From NCBI GenBank assembly GCA_001899765.1, contig MKWM01000015.1, positions 1 through 64,000 of the forward strand: 64,000 nt of DNA, written 5' to 3'. This DNA comes from Thiobacillus sp. 63-78 (GTDB lineage: Bacteria; Pseudomonadota; Gammaproteobacteria; Burkholderiales; Thiobacillaceae). Within the stretch, counting starts at the first letter, position 1. Each line of letters opens with the position of its first letter. Of this stretch, positions 8,151 through 16,785 are shown in pieces. The notes under the pieces were generated by a model, which did no database searches, was not told where the DNA came from, and saw only the letters and a program-made list of their open reading frames with translations. Position numbers and translations under genes: made by a program.

Positions 8151-8834
8151 TTAACCACGCGGCCGTACAAGCTGCCACGCGCGCACGGCGTAGGTCGTCG
8201 CGGCAAAACCGCTCCATACATGCACCAGACGCGTGAAGGGGAAGACGAGGAAAATCGTCATGCCGAGGAACAGGTGGCTCTTGAACACCCAGCCTGCGTC
8301 TTGCAGCAGATCGACCGCGCCGCCGCGGAAGGTGACGATGCGCTGCCCCCATTCGGCCAGGCGGATCATCATGCTGCCGTCCAGATGCTGGGCCGATAGC
8401 GGAATGGTCGCCAGTCCGAGCAGCAACTGCAGCCAGAGCAACCACAGGATCAGGATGTCGCTGGTTTTCGAGGTGGCGCGGATGCGTGGCTCGGTCAGCC
8501 GGCGATGCAGCAGCAGCGAGATGCCGATGAAGGCCAGTACACCCGCGGTGCCACCCGAAATCATGGCGAGGAGCTGCTTGGCGCTGGCACTGATGAACGG
8601 TTCATAAATGAAGTGCGGCGTCAGCATGCCGACGAAATGGCCGAAGAACAGGAACAGCACGCCGATGTGGAACAGGTTGCTGCCCAGACGCAGCTGGCCG
8701 CGCCTGAGCAGTTGCGATGAATCACTCTTCCAGGTGTACTGTTCACGGTCGAAACGGATCAGGCTGCCGAGCAGGAAGATCGTCAGGGCGATGTAGGGAT
8801 AGATTCCGAACAGCAAGGTTTGCGAGTAGGACAT
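8151..8834 (-). CDS. narI: Respiratory nitrate reductase gamma subunit (cytochrome b)
   Basis: A 227-residue membrane subunit with five predicted helices. It opens with LLFGIYPYIALTIFLLGSLI. The heme-b histidine positions are in LGSNLFHIGVLFLFFGHFVG (helix 2) and in KSHLFLGMTIFLVFPFTRLVH (helix 5). NarI takes electrons from quinol on the periplasmic side and passes them to NarH. It is the last nar structural gene of the operon. A nested palindromic repeat separates it from narJ. Confidence 0.96.
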   Translation of the reverse strand: MSYSQTLLFGIYPYIALTIFLLGSLIRFDREQYTWKSDSSQLLRRGQLRLGSNLFHIGVLFLFFGHFVGMLTPHFIYEPFISASAKQLLAMISGGTAGVLAFIGISLLLHRRLTEPRIRATSKTSDILILWLLWLQLLLGLATIPLSAQHLDGSMMIRLAEWGQRIVTFRGGAVDLLQDAGWVFKSHLFLGMTIFLVFPFTRLVHVWSGFAATTYAVRAWQLVRPRG

Positions 8835-8863
8835 TTTCAGATACTCCTTTGACCAAAATTCTC

Positions 8864-8989
8864 ACCACAGAGGCATGAGGACGATAGGGGCCAGGATCTA
8901 GGGGCTAGGGAATGTGGTGCGGCGAAGCCGCACCGCCCCTAATTCCTGGTTCCTGACTCCTGGCCCCTAACTCTCTGTGCCTCCGTGGT
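8864..8989. repeat. Nested palindromic repeat in the narJ/narI gap
   Basis: The outer arms ACCACAGAGGC and GCCTCCGTGGT belong to the same family as the repeats at 11263 and 43956. Between them a second inverted repeat carries arms GGGGCCAGGatctaGGGG and CCTGGcCCCTAA, closing on the small hairpin GCGGCGAAGCCGC. One repeat family therefore appears inserted inside another. No coding potential is evident. Confidence 0.7.
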
Positions 8990-9002
8990 TAAACGGTTTT
9001 AA

Positions 9003-9671
9003 TCAATGTGCCGGGGACGAGGAAGCCTGCCGGCGCGATGCCGGCATCTGCATCACCGATACCTGCGGGCCGGGCTTGAGCAGGGGTTCGACGCCATCCA
9101 GCGACGGGCCGAACATCTCCATGGCCTCGTCCATGTTGCGCACCGGCGGCTCGGCCAGTTCCTGCGCCTCGACGGGCGACAGCGCTTCCAGCAGCTGGAA
9201 CGCGGTGGCATAGGGGCTGCCGTTGGCATCGAGCTTGCGGCCGACGGTGGCGAGCACGTGCACCGCATCGCCCAGCAGGTCGAGCGCCTCGTCAACCGGC
9301 AGCAGCGAGAGGAATTCGAGGAACAGCGGCACATAGTCCGGCAGTTCGGCGGCGCTGGCATCGAAGTCGCGCTTCCAGTATTCCTCCAGCAGGTTGATCA
9401 TGGCCGAGCCGCGATCGCGCGATTCGCCGTGGATGTGCTCGAACAGGTGCAGCGAATGCGAGGGGTTGCGGTCGAAGGTGGCGACGTAGTTTTCCTGCAG
9501 CGCGATCAATCCCGACTCATGCAGCAGATCGAACAACGGCGCCAGGCGGGCCGTGGCATTGCCGTTGAACCCGGTTTCGTCCAGCAGTGCGGCATGCATC
9601 TCGGGCAGCGCTTCCAGCCAGTCGGATTCCGGATACATCAACAGCATGGAAATGACTTTGAAGGTTTTCAT
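9003..9671 (-). CDS. narJ: Nitrate reductase molybdenum cofactor assembly chaperone
   Basis: A 222-residue TorD/NarJ-fold chaperone that binds apo-NarG and controls molybdenum-cofactor insertion before membrane assembly. Seen: the opening FKVISMLLMYPESDWLEAL, the family motif YVATFDRNPSHSLHLFEHIHGESRDRG, and an acidic LPDYVPLFLEFLSLLP helix. It starts 12 bases after narH and is followed by narI across a repeat-filled gap. Confidence 0.95.
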   Translation of the reverse strand: MKTFKVISMLLMYPESDWLEALPEMHAALLDETGFNGNATARLAPLFDLLHESGLIALQENYVATFDRNPSHSLHLFEHIHGESRDRGSAMINLLEEYWKRDFDASAAELPDYVPLFLEFLSLLPVDEALDLLGDAVHVLATVGRKLDANGSPYATAFQLLEALSPVEAQELAEPPVRNMDEAMEMFGPSLDGVEPLLKPGPQVSVMQMPASRRQASSSPAH

Positions 9672-9683
9672 CGTGCGGACTCC

Positions 9684-11231
9684 TTAACCGGTTTTCTTCC
9701 GGGCGTGCAGTTGCGACAGGTCGACCGGGACGGAATTCCTGCGGTTGCCGAACAGGCTGGTCTTGGGCGACACGCCGTCCGAGCAGCCATTGCCGAAGGT
9801 AAAGCCGCAGCTCGATTTTTCTTCGAAGGTGTTGATCGTCTCCTCGCGGTGAGTGCTGGGGATGACGAAGCGGTCCTCGTAGTTGGCGATCGCGAGATAG
9901 CGGTACATCTCGTCGGCCTGCGCGGCGGAGAGTCCCACCTGGTCGAGCGCGGCAGTGTTGGGCTTGCCTTCCACCGATTTGCCGCGCATGTAGGCGCGCA
10001 TCGCGAGCAGGCGGTCGAGCGCCGTGATCACTGGTTTTTCCTTGCCGCCGGTGAGCAGGTTGGCGAGGTAGGTGATCGGGATGCGCAGCGATTTGGTATC
10101 GGGAATGATGCCGTTCATCCCCATCTGGCCGGATTCGGCGGCGGACTGGATCGGCGACAGCGGCGGCACGTACCACACCATCGGCAGGGTGCGGTACTCG
10201 GGGTGCAGCGGGAAGGCGATCTTCCAGTCGATCGCCATCTTGTAGACCGGCGATTTCACCGCGGCGTCGAGCCAGGCTTCGGGGATGCCATCGGCGCGCG
10301 CGGCGGCGATGACGGCGGGGTCGCTGGGGTCGAGGAAGATCTTCAACTGCGCCTCGTAGAGTTCCTTCTCGTCGGTCACGCTGGCGGCCTCTTCGATACG
10401 GTCGGCGTCGTACAGGATCACGCCCAGATAGCGGATGCGACCGACGCAGGATTCCGAGCACACCGTCGGCTGGCCGGCCTCGATGCGCGGATAGCAGAAG
10501 ATGCACTTCTCCGCTTTGCCGCTCTTCCAGTTGTAGTAGATCTTCTTGTACGGGCAGCCGGAGATGCACATGCGCCAGCCGCGGCACTTGTCCTGGTCGA
10601 CCAGCACGATGCCGTCTTCCTCGCGCTTGTAGATCGAGCCGGAGGGGCAGGAGGCGACGCAGGTGGGATTGAGGCAGTGCTCGCACAGGCGCGGCAGATA
10701 CATCAGGAAGGTGTTCTCGAAGGTCGCGTGCATCTCCTTCTGCACGTTGTCGAAGTTCTTGTCGCGCCCGCGCGAGGAAAACTCGCCGCCGAGATCGTCT
10801 TCCCAGTTCGGACCCCAGTGGATCTTGTCCATTTTCTCGCCGGTGATGGCGGAGACCGGACGCGCGGTCGGCGGCGTCTCCGACAGCGGCGCCTTCTGCA
10901 GGTGCTGGTAGTCGTAGGTGAACGGTTCGTAGTAGTCGTCGATCTCCGGCAGGTTGGGGTTGCCGAAGATGTTGGCGAGGATCTTCAGCCGGCTGCCCTG
11001 GCGCGGCTCGATCTTGCCGTCGCCCTTGAGCCTCCAGCCGCCGTTCCACACGTCCTGGTTCTCCCACTGCTTGGGATAGCCGATGCCGGGCTTCGACTCG
11101 ACGTTGTTGAACCACACGTATTCCATGCCTTCACGCGAGGTCCACACGTTCTTGCAGGTGACCGAGCAGGTGTGGCAGCCGATGCACTTGTCCAGATTCA
11201 GCACCATGGCAATTTGCGCACGTACTTTCAT
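9684..11231 (-). CDS. narH: Respiratory nitrate reductase beta subunit (iron-sulfur)
   Basis: A 515-residue electron-transfer subunit. The cluster ligands are visible: CIGCHTCSVTCKNVW near residue 16, CEHCLNPTCVASCPSG near residue 183, CRGWRMCISGCPYKK (the Cys-to-Trp change that makes a 3Fe-4S cluster), and CIFCYPRIEAGQPTVCSESC. It carries electrons from NarI heme to the NarG molybdenum site on the cytoplasmic face. Length is normal for the family. A repeat-filled gap separates it from narG. Confidence 0.97.
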   Translation of the reverse strand: MKVRAQIAMVLNLDKCIGCHTCSVTCKNVWTSREGMEYVWFNNVESKPGIGYPKQWENQDVWNGGWRLKGDGKIEPRQGSRLKILANIFGNPNLPEIDDYYEPFTYDYQHLQKAPLSETPPTARPVSAITGEKMDKIHWGPNWEDDLGGEFSSRGRDKNFDNVQKEMHATFENTFLMYLPRLCEHCLNPTCVASCPSGSIYKREEDGIVLVDQDKCRGWRMCISGCPYKKIYYNWKSGKAEKCIFCYPRIEAGQPTVCSESCVGRIRYLGVILYDADRIEEAASVTDEKELYEAQLKIFLDPSDPAVIAAARADGIPEAWLDAAVKSPVYKMAIDWKIAFPLHPEYRTLPMVWYVPPLSPIQSAAESGQMGMNGIIPDTKSLRIPITYLANLLTGGKEKPVITALDRLLAMRAYMRGKSVEGKPNTAALDQVGLSAAQADEMYRYLAIANYEDRFVIPSTHREETINTFEEKSSCGFTFGNGCSDGVSPKTSLFGNRRNSVPVDLSQLHARKKTG

Positions 11232-11262
11232 GTTGTTGCTCCTTTAAACCTTGAAATCTTTC

Positions 11263-11337
11263 ACCACAGAGACACAGAGGCACAGAGAAAAGCAGAAGGC
11301 TTGATGGGAGTTCTCCGTGCCTCTGTGCCTCTGTGGT
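11263..11337. repeat. ACCACAGAG-type inverted repeat in the narG/narH gap
   Basis: The arms ACCACAGAGACACAGAGGCA and TGCCTCTGTGCCTCTGTGGT form a near-perfect long hairpin of 75 bp. Related copies lie at 8864-8989 and 43956-44098. When translated this family gives the well-known spurious NHRGTE...LCASVSLW peptides, so no protein should be called here. Confidence 0.85.
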
Positions 11338-11346
11338 TCATGGTTT

Positions 11347-14300
11347 TCACCCCCGCTCGACCAGCGGTCCTTCCATCCAGTCGACCTTCTTCATCTTGCG
11401 CACGATCACGTATTCGTCGCGGTTGGAACCGACCGTGCCGTAGTAGTTGAAGCCGTAGGCCAGCTGCGCGTAGCCGCCGATCATGTGGGTGGGCTTGGTG
11501 ATGGTGCGCGTCACCGAGTTGTGGATGCCGCCGCGGAAGCCGCTGGTCTCGGCGCCCGGCACGTTGATGATCTTTTCCTGCGCGTGATACATCAGGCACA
11601 TGCCCTTGGGCACGCGCTGACTGACCACGACGCGCGCCGTCAGCGTGCCGTTGACGTTGAACACCTCGACCCAGTCGTTGTCGACCAGGCCGGCCTGTTT
11701 GGCCTCGACCTCCGACACCCAGACGTGCGGACCGCCGCGCGACAGCGTCAGCATGCGCAGGTTGTCGGTGTAGGTGCTGTGGATGCCCCATTTCTGGTGC
11801 GGGGTGATCCAGTTGAGCACCAGTTCATGATTGCCGTTCGGTTTTTTGCCCAGCAGCGGTGCAATCGTCTTGGTGTCGACCGGCGGCTTGTACACGCACA
11901 GGCCCTCGCCGAAATCCAGCATCCACGGGTGGTCCAGATAGAACTGCTGGCGGCCGCTGAGGGTGCGCCAGGGAATCAGCTCGTGGACGTTGGTATAGCC
12001 GGCGTTGTACGACACGTGCTCCGATTCCAGCCCCGACCAGGTCGGCGAGGAAATGATCTTGCGCGGCTGTGACTGGATGTCGCGGAAACGGATCTTGTCG
12101 TCCTCGCGCGGAATCGCCAGATGCGTGTGGTCGCGCCCGGTGATCTTGGACAGCGCATCCCACGCTTTCAACGCCACCTGGCCGTTGGTTTCCGGTGCCA
12201 GCATCAGGATGACCTCGCAGGCATCGATGGCCGAGTCGATCTTCGGCAGACCCTTGGCTACGCCGTCAGCGGTGACGGTGTAGTTGAGTTCCGCCAGTTG
12301 CCTGACCTCATCTTCAGTGTTCCAGGCGATGCCCTTGCCGCCGTTGCCGACCTTGGTCATCAGCGGCCCGAGCGAGGTGAATTTCTTGTAGGTGTCGGCG
12401 TAATCGCGCGTCACGACGGTCATGCTCGGCATGGTCTTGCCCGGGATCGGGTCGACTTCGCCTTTCTTCCAGTCGCGCACCGCCATGCTCTGGCCCAGTT
12501 CGGAGGGCGTATCGTGCATCAGCGGGGTCAGCACCAGGTCCTTCTGCGTGCCGAGATGGGTGGCCGCGAGTTCGGAGAACTTCTTCGCGATGGTCTTGTA
12601 GATTTCCCAGTCCGACTTCGATTCCCACAGCGGCTGCACCGCCTCGCTCAAGGGATGGATGAAGGGGTGCATGTCCGAGGTGTTGAGGTCGTCCTTCTCG
12701 TACCAGGTCGCCGATGGCAGCACGATGTCGGAATACAGGCAGGTGGTCGACATGCGGAAGTCGAGCGTCACCAGCAGATCGAGCTTGCCCTCCGCCCCCT
12801 TGTCGTGCCATACCACTTCCTTCGGCTTGGCCTCGCCCAGTTCGCCGAGGTCGGGGCCCATCACCGCGTTCTGCGTGCCCAGAAGATACTTGAGAAAATA
12901 CTCGTGCCCCTTGCCCGATGAACCCAGCAGGTTGGAACGCCAGACAAATAAATTACGCGGGAAATTCTTCGGGTTGTCCGGATCCTCGCAGGCAAACTTG
13001 ATGGCGCCGCTCTTGATCTGCTCGACCGCATACTGGACGGGCTCGATGCCGGCGGCCTCCGCGGCTTTGGCGATGTCCAGCGGATTGACGTCGAGTTGCG
13101 GAGCGGAAGGCAGCCAGCCCATGCGCTCGGCGCGCACGTTGAAGTCGATCAGCCGGTAGTCGCCGTTCTTCTTGTCGGCGGTGGGCGAGAGGATCTCCGA
13201 GGCCGCCAGTTTTTCGTGGCGCCACTGGCTGGTGTGAGCGTAGAAGAAGGACGTACCGTTCATTTGCCGCGAGGGCCGATGCCAGTCGAGTGCGAAGGCG
13301 AGCGGCGTCCAGCCGGTCTGCGGGCGCAGTTTCTCCTGTCCGACATAATGCGCCCAGCCGCCGCCGGACTGTCCGATGCAGCCGCACATCATGAGCAGGT
13401 TCATGATGCCGCGGTAGATCGTGTCGTTGTGGTACCAGTGGTTCAACCCCGCGCCGAGGATGACCATGGATTTGCCATGGGTCTTGTCGGCATTGTCGGC
13501 GAACTCGCGCGCCACGGTGATGATGTCGGCGCGCGGCACGCCGCAGTGCTTCTCGGCCCAGGCCGGGGTATAGGGCACGTCGTCGTCGTAGGAGGTGGGC
13601 AGGTTGGGGCCGCCGAGGCCGCGATCGACGCCGTAATTGGCCAGCGTGAGATCGTAGACGGTGGCGACGCGCACGTCCTTGCCGTCGACGCTGATGATCT
13701 TCACCGGCATGTTGCGGGTGAGCAGTTCGTTGTGATCGTCGCCGCCAAAGTAAGGCATGGCGACCTCGGCGATTTCATCTTCATTGCCGAGCAGGGTCAG
13801 TTGCGGCTTCACATCCTTGCCGGAATACGCGTCGCGCATTTCCAGGTTCCATGCGCCGGACTGTCCCCAGCGAAAGCCGATCGAACCATTGGGCGCGACC
13901 AGGTAGCCGGTGTTTTCGTCGTATACCACGGTCTTCCACTCGGGATTGTTGTCCTGCCCCATGTTGCCGCTGAGGTCGGAGGCGCGCAGGTAGCGGTCTG
14001 CGATCAGCTTGCCCTCATGTTCCTTCAGCATCACCAGCATCGGCATGTCGTTGTACTGGCGGCAGTAGGAATCGAAGTATTCGCTGCGGTTCTTGTTGTG
14101 GAACTCGGACAGGATCACGTGGCCCATCGCCAGGGCCAGTGCGGCATCGGTCCCCTGACGCGGGGCGAGCCAGATGTCGCCGAATTTGACCATTTCGCCG
14201 AAGTCGGACGAGATGGCCACGGTCTTGGTGCCCTTGTAGCGCACCTCGGTGTAGAAGTGGGCGTCCGGAGTGCGGGTCTGCGGCACATTGGAGCCCCAGA

Positions 14301-15051
14301 CAAGCAGATAGGTCGAGTTGTACCAGTCGGCCGATTCCGGCACGTCGGTCTGTTCGCCCCACACCTGCGGGCTGGACGGCGGCAGGTCGCAGTACCAGTC
14401 GTAGAAGGACAGCGGCGTGCCGCCGATCAGCGACAGATAACGTGAGCCTGCCGCATAGCTCACCATCGACATGGCGGGAATCGGCGAGAAGCCGGCGACG
14501 CGATCCGGTCCGAATTCCTTGATGGTGAAGACGTTGGAGGCGGCAATGATCTCGGTCACCTCGTCCCATCTGGCCCGCACGAATCCTCCCTGGCCGCGTA
14601 CCGATTTGTAGCGTCTGGCCTTGTCCGGATTCTGGCTGATCGATTTCCACGCCTCAACCGGGTCCATCGTCTTCCTTGCCTCGCGCCACATTTCCATCAG
14701 GCGGCCGCGAATCAGCGGATATTTGACGCGCTGTGCCGAATACACGTACCAGGAGTAACTGGCGCCACGCGGACAGCCGCGCGGCTCATGATTGGGAAGA
14801 TCGGGCCGGGTGCGCGGGTAGTCGGTCTGCTGGACCTCCCAGGTGATCAGGCCGTTCTTGACGTAGATGCGCCAGCTGCACGATCCGGTGCAGTTCACTC
14901 CGTGGGTGGAGCGAACGATCTTGTCGTGCTGCCAGCGGCTGCGGTAGGCATTCTCCCAGCTGCGGTCTTCGTTGCTGACGACGCCGTGGCCATTGGAGTA
15001 CTCGGACAGGTTCTTCTTGAAGAAGGTCAGTCGGTCGAGGAAGTGACTCAT
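11347..15051 (-). CDS. narG: Respiratory nitrate reductase alpha subunit (molybdopterin)
   Basis: A 1234-residue catalytic subunit that reduces nitrate to nitrite in the cytoplasm using Mo-bis-MGD. The N-terminal FS0 cluster segment shows the unusual His ligand and Cys residues (HGVNCTGSCSWRIYVKNG, then GCPRGASYSWYVYS). Further segments are VWGSNVPQTRTPDAHFYTEV and LILGAGLNHWYHNDTIYRG-like, with a C-terminal GGYAQLAYGFNYYG domain. Length matches the family (about 1,240). No signal peptide is present, as expected for NarG. Confidence 0.98.
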   Translation of the reverse strand: MSHFLDRLTFFKKNLSEYSNGHGVVSNEDRSWENAYRSRWQHDKIVRSTHGVNCTGSCSWRIYVKNGLITWEVQQTDYPRTRPDLPNHEPRGCPRGASYSWYVYSAQRVKYPLIRGRLMEMWREARKTMDPVEAWKSISQNPDKARRYKSVRGQGGFVRARWDEVTEIIAASNVFTIKEFGPDRVAGFSPIPAMSMVSYAAGSRYLSLIGGTPLSFYDWYCDLPPSSPQVWGEQTDVPESADWYNSTYLLVWGSNVPQTRTPDAHFYTEVRYKGTKTVAISSDFGEMVKFGDIWLAPRQGTDAALALAMGHVILSEFHNKNRSEYFDSYCRQYNDMPMLVMLKEHEGKLIADRYLRASDLSGNMGQDNNPEWKTVVYDENTGYLVAPNGSIGFRWGQSGAWNLEMRDAYSGKDVKPQLTLLGNEDEIAEVAMPYFGGDDHNELLTRNMPVKIISVDGKDVRVATVYDLTLANYGVDRGLGGPNLPTSYDDDVPYTPAWAEKHCGVPRADIITVAREFADNADKTHGKSMVILGAGLNHWYHNDTIYRGIMNLLMMCGCIGQSGGGWAHYVGQEKLRPQTGWTPLAFALDWHRPSRQMNGTSFFYAHTSQWRHEKLAASEILSPTADKKNGDYRLIDFNVRAERMGWLPSAPQLDVNPLDIAKAAEAAGIEPVQYAVEQIKSGAIKFACEDPDNPKNFPRNLFVWRSNLLGSSGKGHEYFLKYLLGTQNAVMGPDLGELGEAKPKEVVWHDKGAEGKLDLLVTLDFRMSTTCLYSDIVLPSATWYEKDDLNTSDMHPFIHPLSEAVQPLWESKSDWEIYKTIAKKFSELAATHLGTQKDLVLTPLMHDTPSELGQSMAVRDWKKGEVDPIPGKTMPSMTVVTRDYADTYKKFTSLGPLMTKVGNGGKGIAWNTEDEVRQLAELNYTVTADGVAKGLPKIDSAIDACEVILMLAPETNGQVALKAWDALSKITGRDHTHLAIPREDDKIRFRDIQSQPRKIISSPTWSGLESEHVSYNAGYTNVHELIPWRTLSGRQQFYLDHPWMLDFGEGLCVYKPPVDTKTIAPLLGKKPNGNHELVLNWITPHQKWGIHSTYTDNLRMLTLSRGGPHVWVSEVEAKQAGLVDNDWVEVFNVNGTLTARVVVSQRVPKGMCLMYHAQEKIINVPGAETSGFRGGIHNSVTRTITKPTHMIGGYAQLAYGFNYYGTVGSNRDEYVIVRKMKKVDWMEGPLVERG

Positions 15052-15076
15052 GTATTCGCTCCTTTGTCGCTCATGG

Positions 15077-15151
15077 GTGAGCGGTTAGCAGTGAGCAGTG
15101 AACGGTGAGCGGGGCGGCCTTGCCGCTTGCTGCCCACCGCTTACCGCTCAC
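15077..15151. repeat. GTGAGCGGT-type inverted repeat between narK2 and narG
   Basis: GTGAGCGGTTAGCAGTGAG on one side and the inverse CCACCGCTTACCGCTCAC on the other form an imperfect 75-bp palindrome. It spans the narK2/narG gap and overlaps the narK2 stop codon (15148-15150). It is a different family from the ACCACAGAG repeats. Confidence 0.72.
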
Positions 15152-16758
15152 GGATTCTTGATATACGCGTTCTTGCGAAGATAAAACCACCAGTTGATCA
15201 CCAGGCACAGGGCGTAAAACACGGCAAAGCCATACATCGCCATTTCGGGGGTGCCGAGCTTGATCTGATCGCCGATCACGACCGGCGCGGCGAAGGCGCC
15301 GTAGGCGGCGACGGCCGAGGTCCAGCCGAGCACGGGGCCGGCCTGCTGGCGATCGAAGATGAAGCCGATGGAACGGAAGGTCGAGCCGTTGCCGACACCC
15401 GTGGCGGCAAACAGCACGATGAAGAGGGCGAGGAAGGTGAAGAAATACTGTTCCGGTGTCGCCGAATGGTAGGCTTCCTTCATCACGTAACCGACCGCCA
15501 CTGACGCGACGACCATCACGACAGAGGTCCACTGGGTGACGATCGAACCGCCGACCTTGTCAGAAATCCAGCCGCCCAACGGGCGTGCCATGGCGCCGAC
15601 GAAGGGGCCGATCCAGGCATAGGCGAGCACCGGCAGTGCGTTCGGGTTGGCTTGCGTGTGCGTCATCACGCCGTTTGCGTCGGGCACGTGAATGACGTCG
15701 AAGATGACCTTCATCGACAGCGGCAGCGCCATCGAAAAGCCGATGAATGAACCGAAGGTGACGATATAGAGGGTCGTCATCGCCCAGGTGTGTTTGTTCT
15801 TGAAAATCTGGAACTGCTTGGCGACCCCCTCCTTCATCGTACCGAAGGCGGCGAGCTTCATCACCGTGAGCATCAGTATGATATCGAGCGGAATGGCGAC
15901 CCAGACGTTGAGAATGCCGAGGCCCGTCGGTGCCGGCAGATACAGCCACAGCATGAAGATCGACGGCATGAAGGCGAGCGTGTAGAGGTAGGTGATCTTC
16001 GAGAATGCGACGATCGCATTGCCGGTGTCGGGCGAGATCGGCTTCAGGTTGTTCATGCCGAACCAGCACAGGATGGACAGCGGGACGAGCGACAGTACCC
16101 AGGTGAATCCCGCGTTCTGGATCCAGGTCTGGGTCCCGGCGGCAATCTTGCCGAAGATCCAGCCGCTTTCCTTGACCAGCGTCATCGGCTCGCCGCCGAG
16201 CGTGCCGAAGATGCTCACCGTCATGACGAGCGGGATGACGATCTGCATCGTCGTCACGCCGAAGTTGCCGAGGCCCGCGTTCAGACCGAGCGCCGTGCCC
16301 TGCAGCCGCTTCGGAAAAAAGCTGCTGATGTTGGACATCGACGATGCGAAGTTGCCGCCGCCGACGCCGCACCACAACGCCATCAACTGGAAGGACCACA
16401 GCGGCCATTCAGGGTGCTGCAGCACGATGCCGGTGCCGATCGCCGGTGCGAGCAGCATGGCCGTTGTCAGGAAGATGACGTTGCGCCCGCCCGCGAGGCG
16501 GATCAGGAACGACGCCGGGATGCGCATGGTCGCGCCGGCGATGCCGGCGATCGCGGTCAGTGTGAAGAGTTCGGCCTGGGTGAACGGAAATCCGAGGTTC
16601 AGCATCTGCACGGTGATGATGCCCCACATGCCCCAGACGGCAAAACCGCACAGCAGCGCCGGGATCGAGATCCAGAGATTGCGGTAGGCAATCTTCTTCC
16701 CGGTCGATTCCCAGAAATCGGGGTCTTCAGGGTGCCATTCCTTGATACTGTCAGTCAT
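15148..16758 (-). CDS. narK2: NarK2-type nitrate/nitrite MFS transporter
   Basis: A 536-residue, roughly 12-helix major facilitator. The nitrate-signature motifs are GVGGGNFASSMSNISSFFPK and ALGLNAGLGNFGVTTMQ, followed late by ATGVGNGSTFRSIGFIFD. NarK2-type proteins usually exchange nitrate for nitrite to feed the cytoplasmic NarG site. It is longer than a typical 460-residue NarK because of inter-helix insertions, for example around residues 180-200 and 340-370. It follows narK1 by 27 bases and precedes narG. Confidence 0.93.
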   Translation of the reverse strand: MTDSIKEWHPEDPDFWESTGKKIAYRNLWISIPALLCGFAVWGMWGIITVQMLNLGFPFTQAELFTLTAIAGIAGATMRIPASFLIRLAGGRNVIFLTTAMLLAPAIGTGIVLQHPEWPLWSFQLMALWCGVGGGNFASSMSNISSFFPKRLQGTALGLNAGLGNFGVTTMQIVIPLVMTVSIFGTLGGEPMTLVKESGWIFGKIAAGTQTWIQNAGFTWVLSLVPLSILCWFGMNNLKPISPDTGNAIVAFSKITYLYTLAFMPSIFMLWLYLPAPTGLGILNVWVAIPLDIILMLTVMKLAAFGTMKEGVAKQFQIFKNKHTWAMTTLYIVTFGSFIGFSMALPLSMKVIFDVIHVPDANGVMTHTQANPNALPVLAYAWIGPFVGAMARPLGGWISDKVGGSIVTQWTSVVMVVASVAVGYVMKEAYHSATPEQYFFTFLALFIVLFAATGVGNGSTFRSIGFIFDRQQAGPVLGWTSAVAAYGAFAAPVVIGDQIKLGTPEMAMYGFAVFYALCLVINWWFYLRKNAYIKNP

Positions 16759-16785
16759 CGTGTGCTCCAGGCTTGAAAAGTCGGG

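Noticed and set aside
9006-11450. An 814-codon plus-strand frame opposite narJ/narH
   Set aside because: Typical GC-rich antisense shadow with low-complexity V/D/H/R content; narJ and narH are clear on the other strand.
11261-11791. Open frame giving an NHRGTEARR...LCASVSLW peptide near narG/narH
   Set aside because: It is translation of the palindromic repeat plus an antisense frame of narG, not a gene.
13096-14445. A 449-codon plus-strand frame inside narG
   Set aside because: Antisense shadow of narG with no domain similarity.
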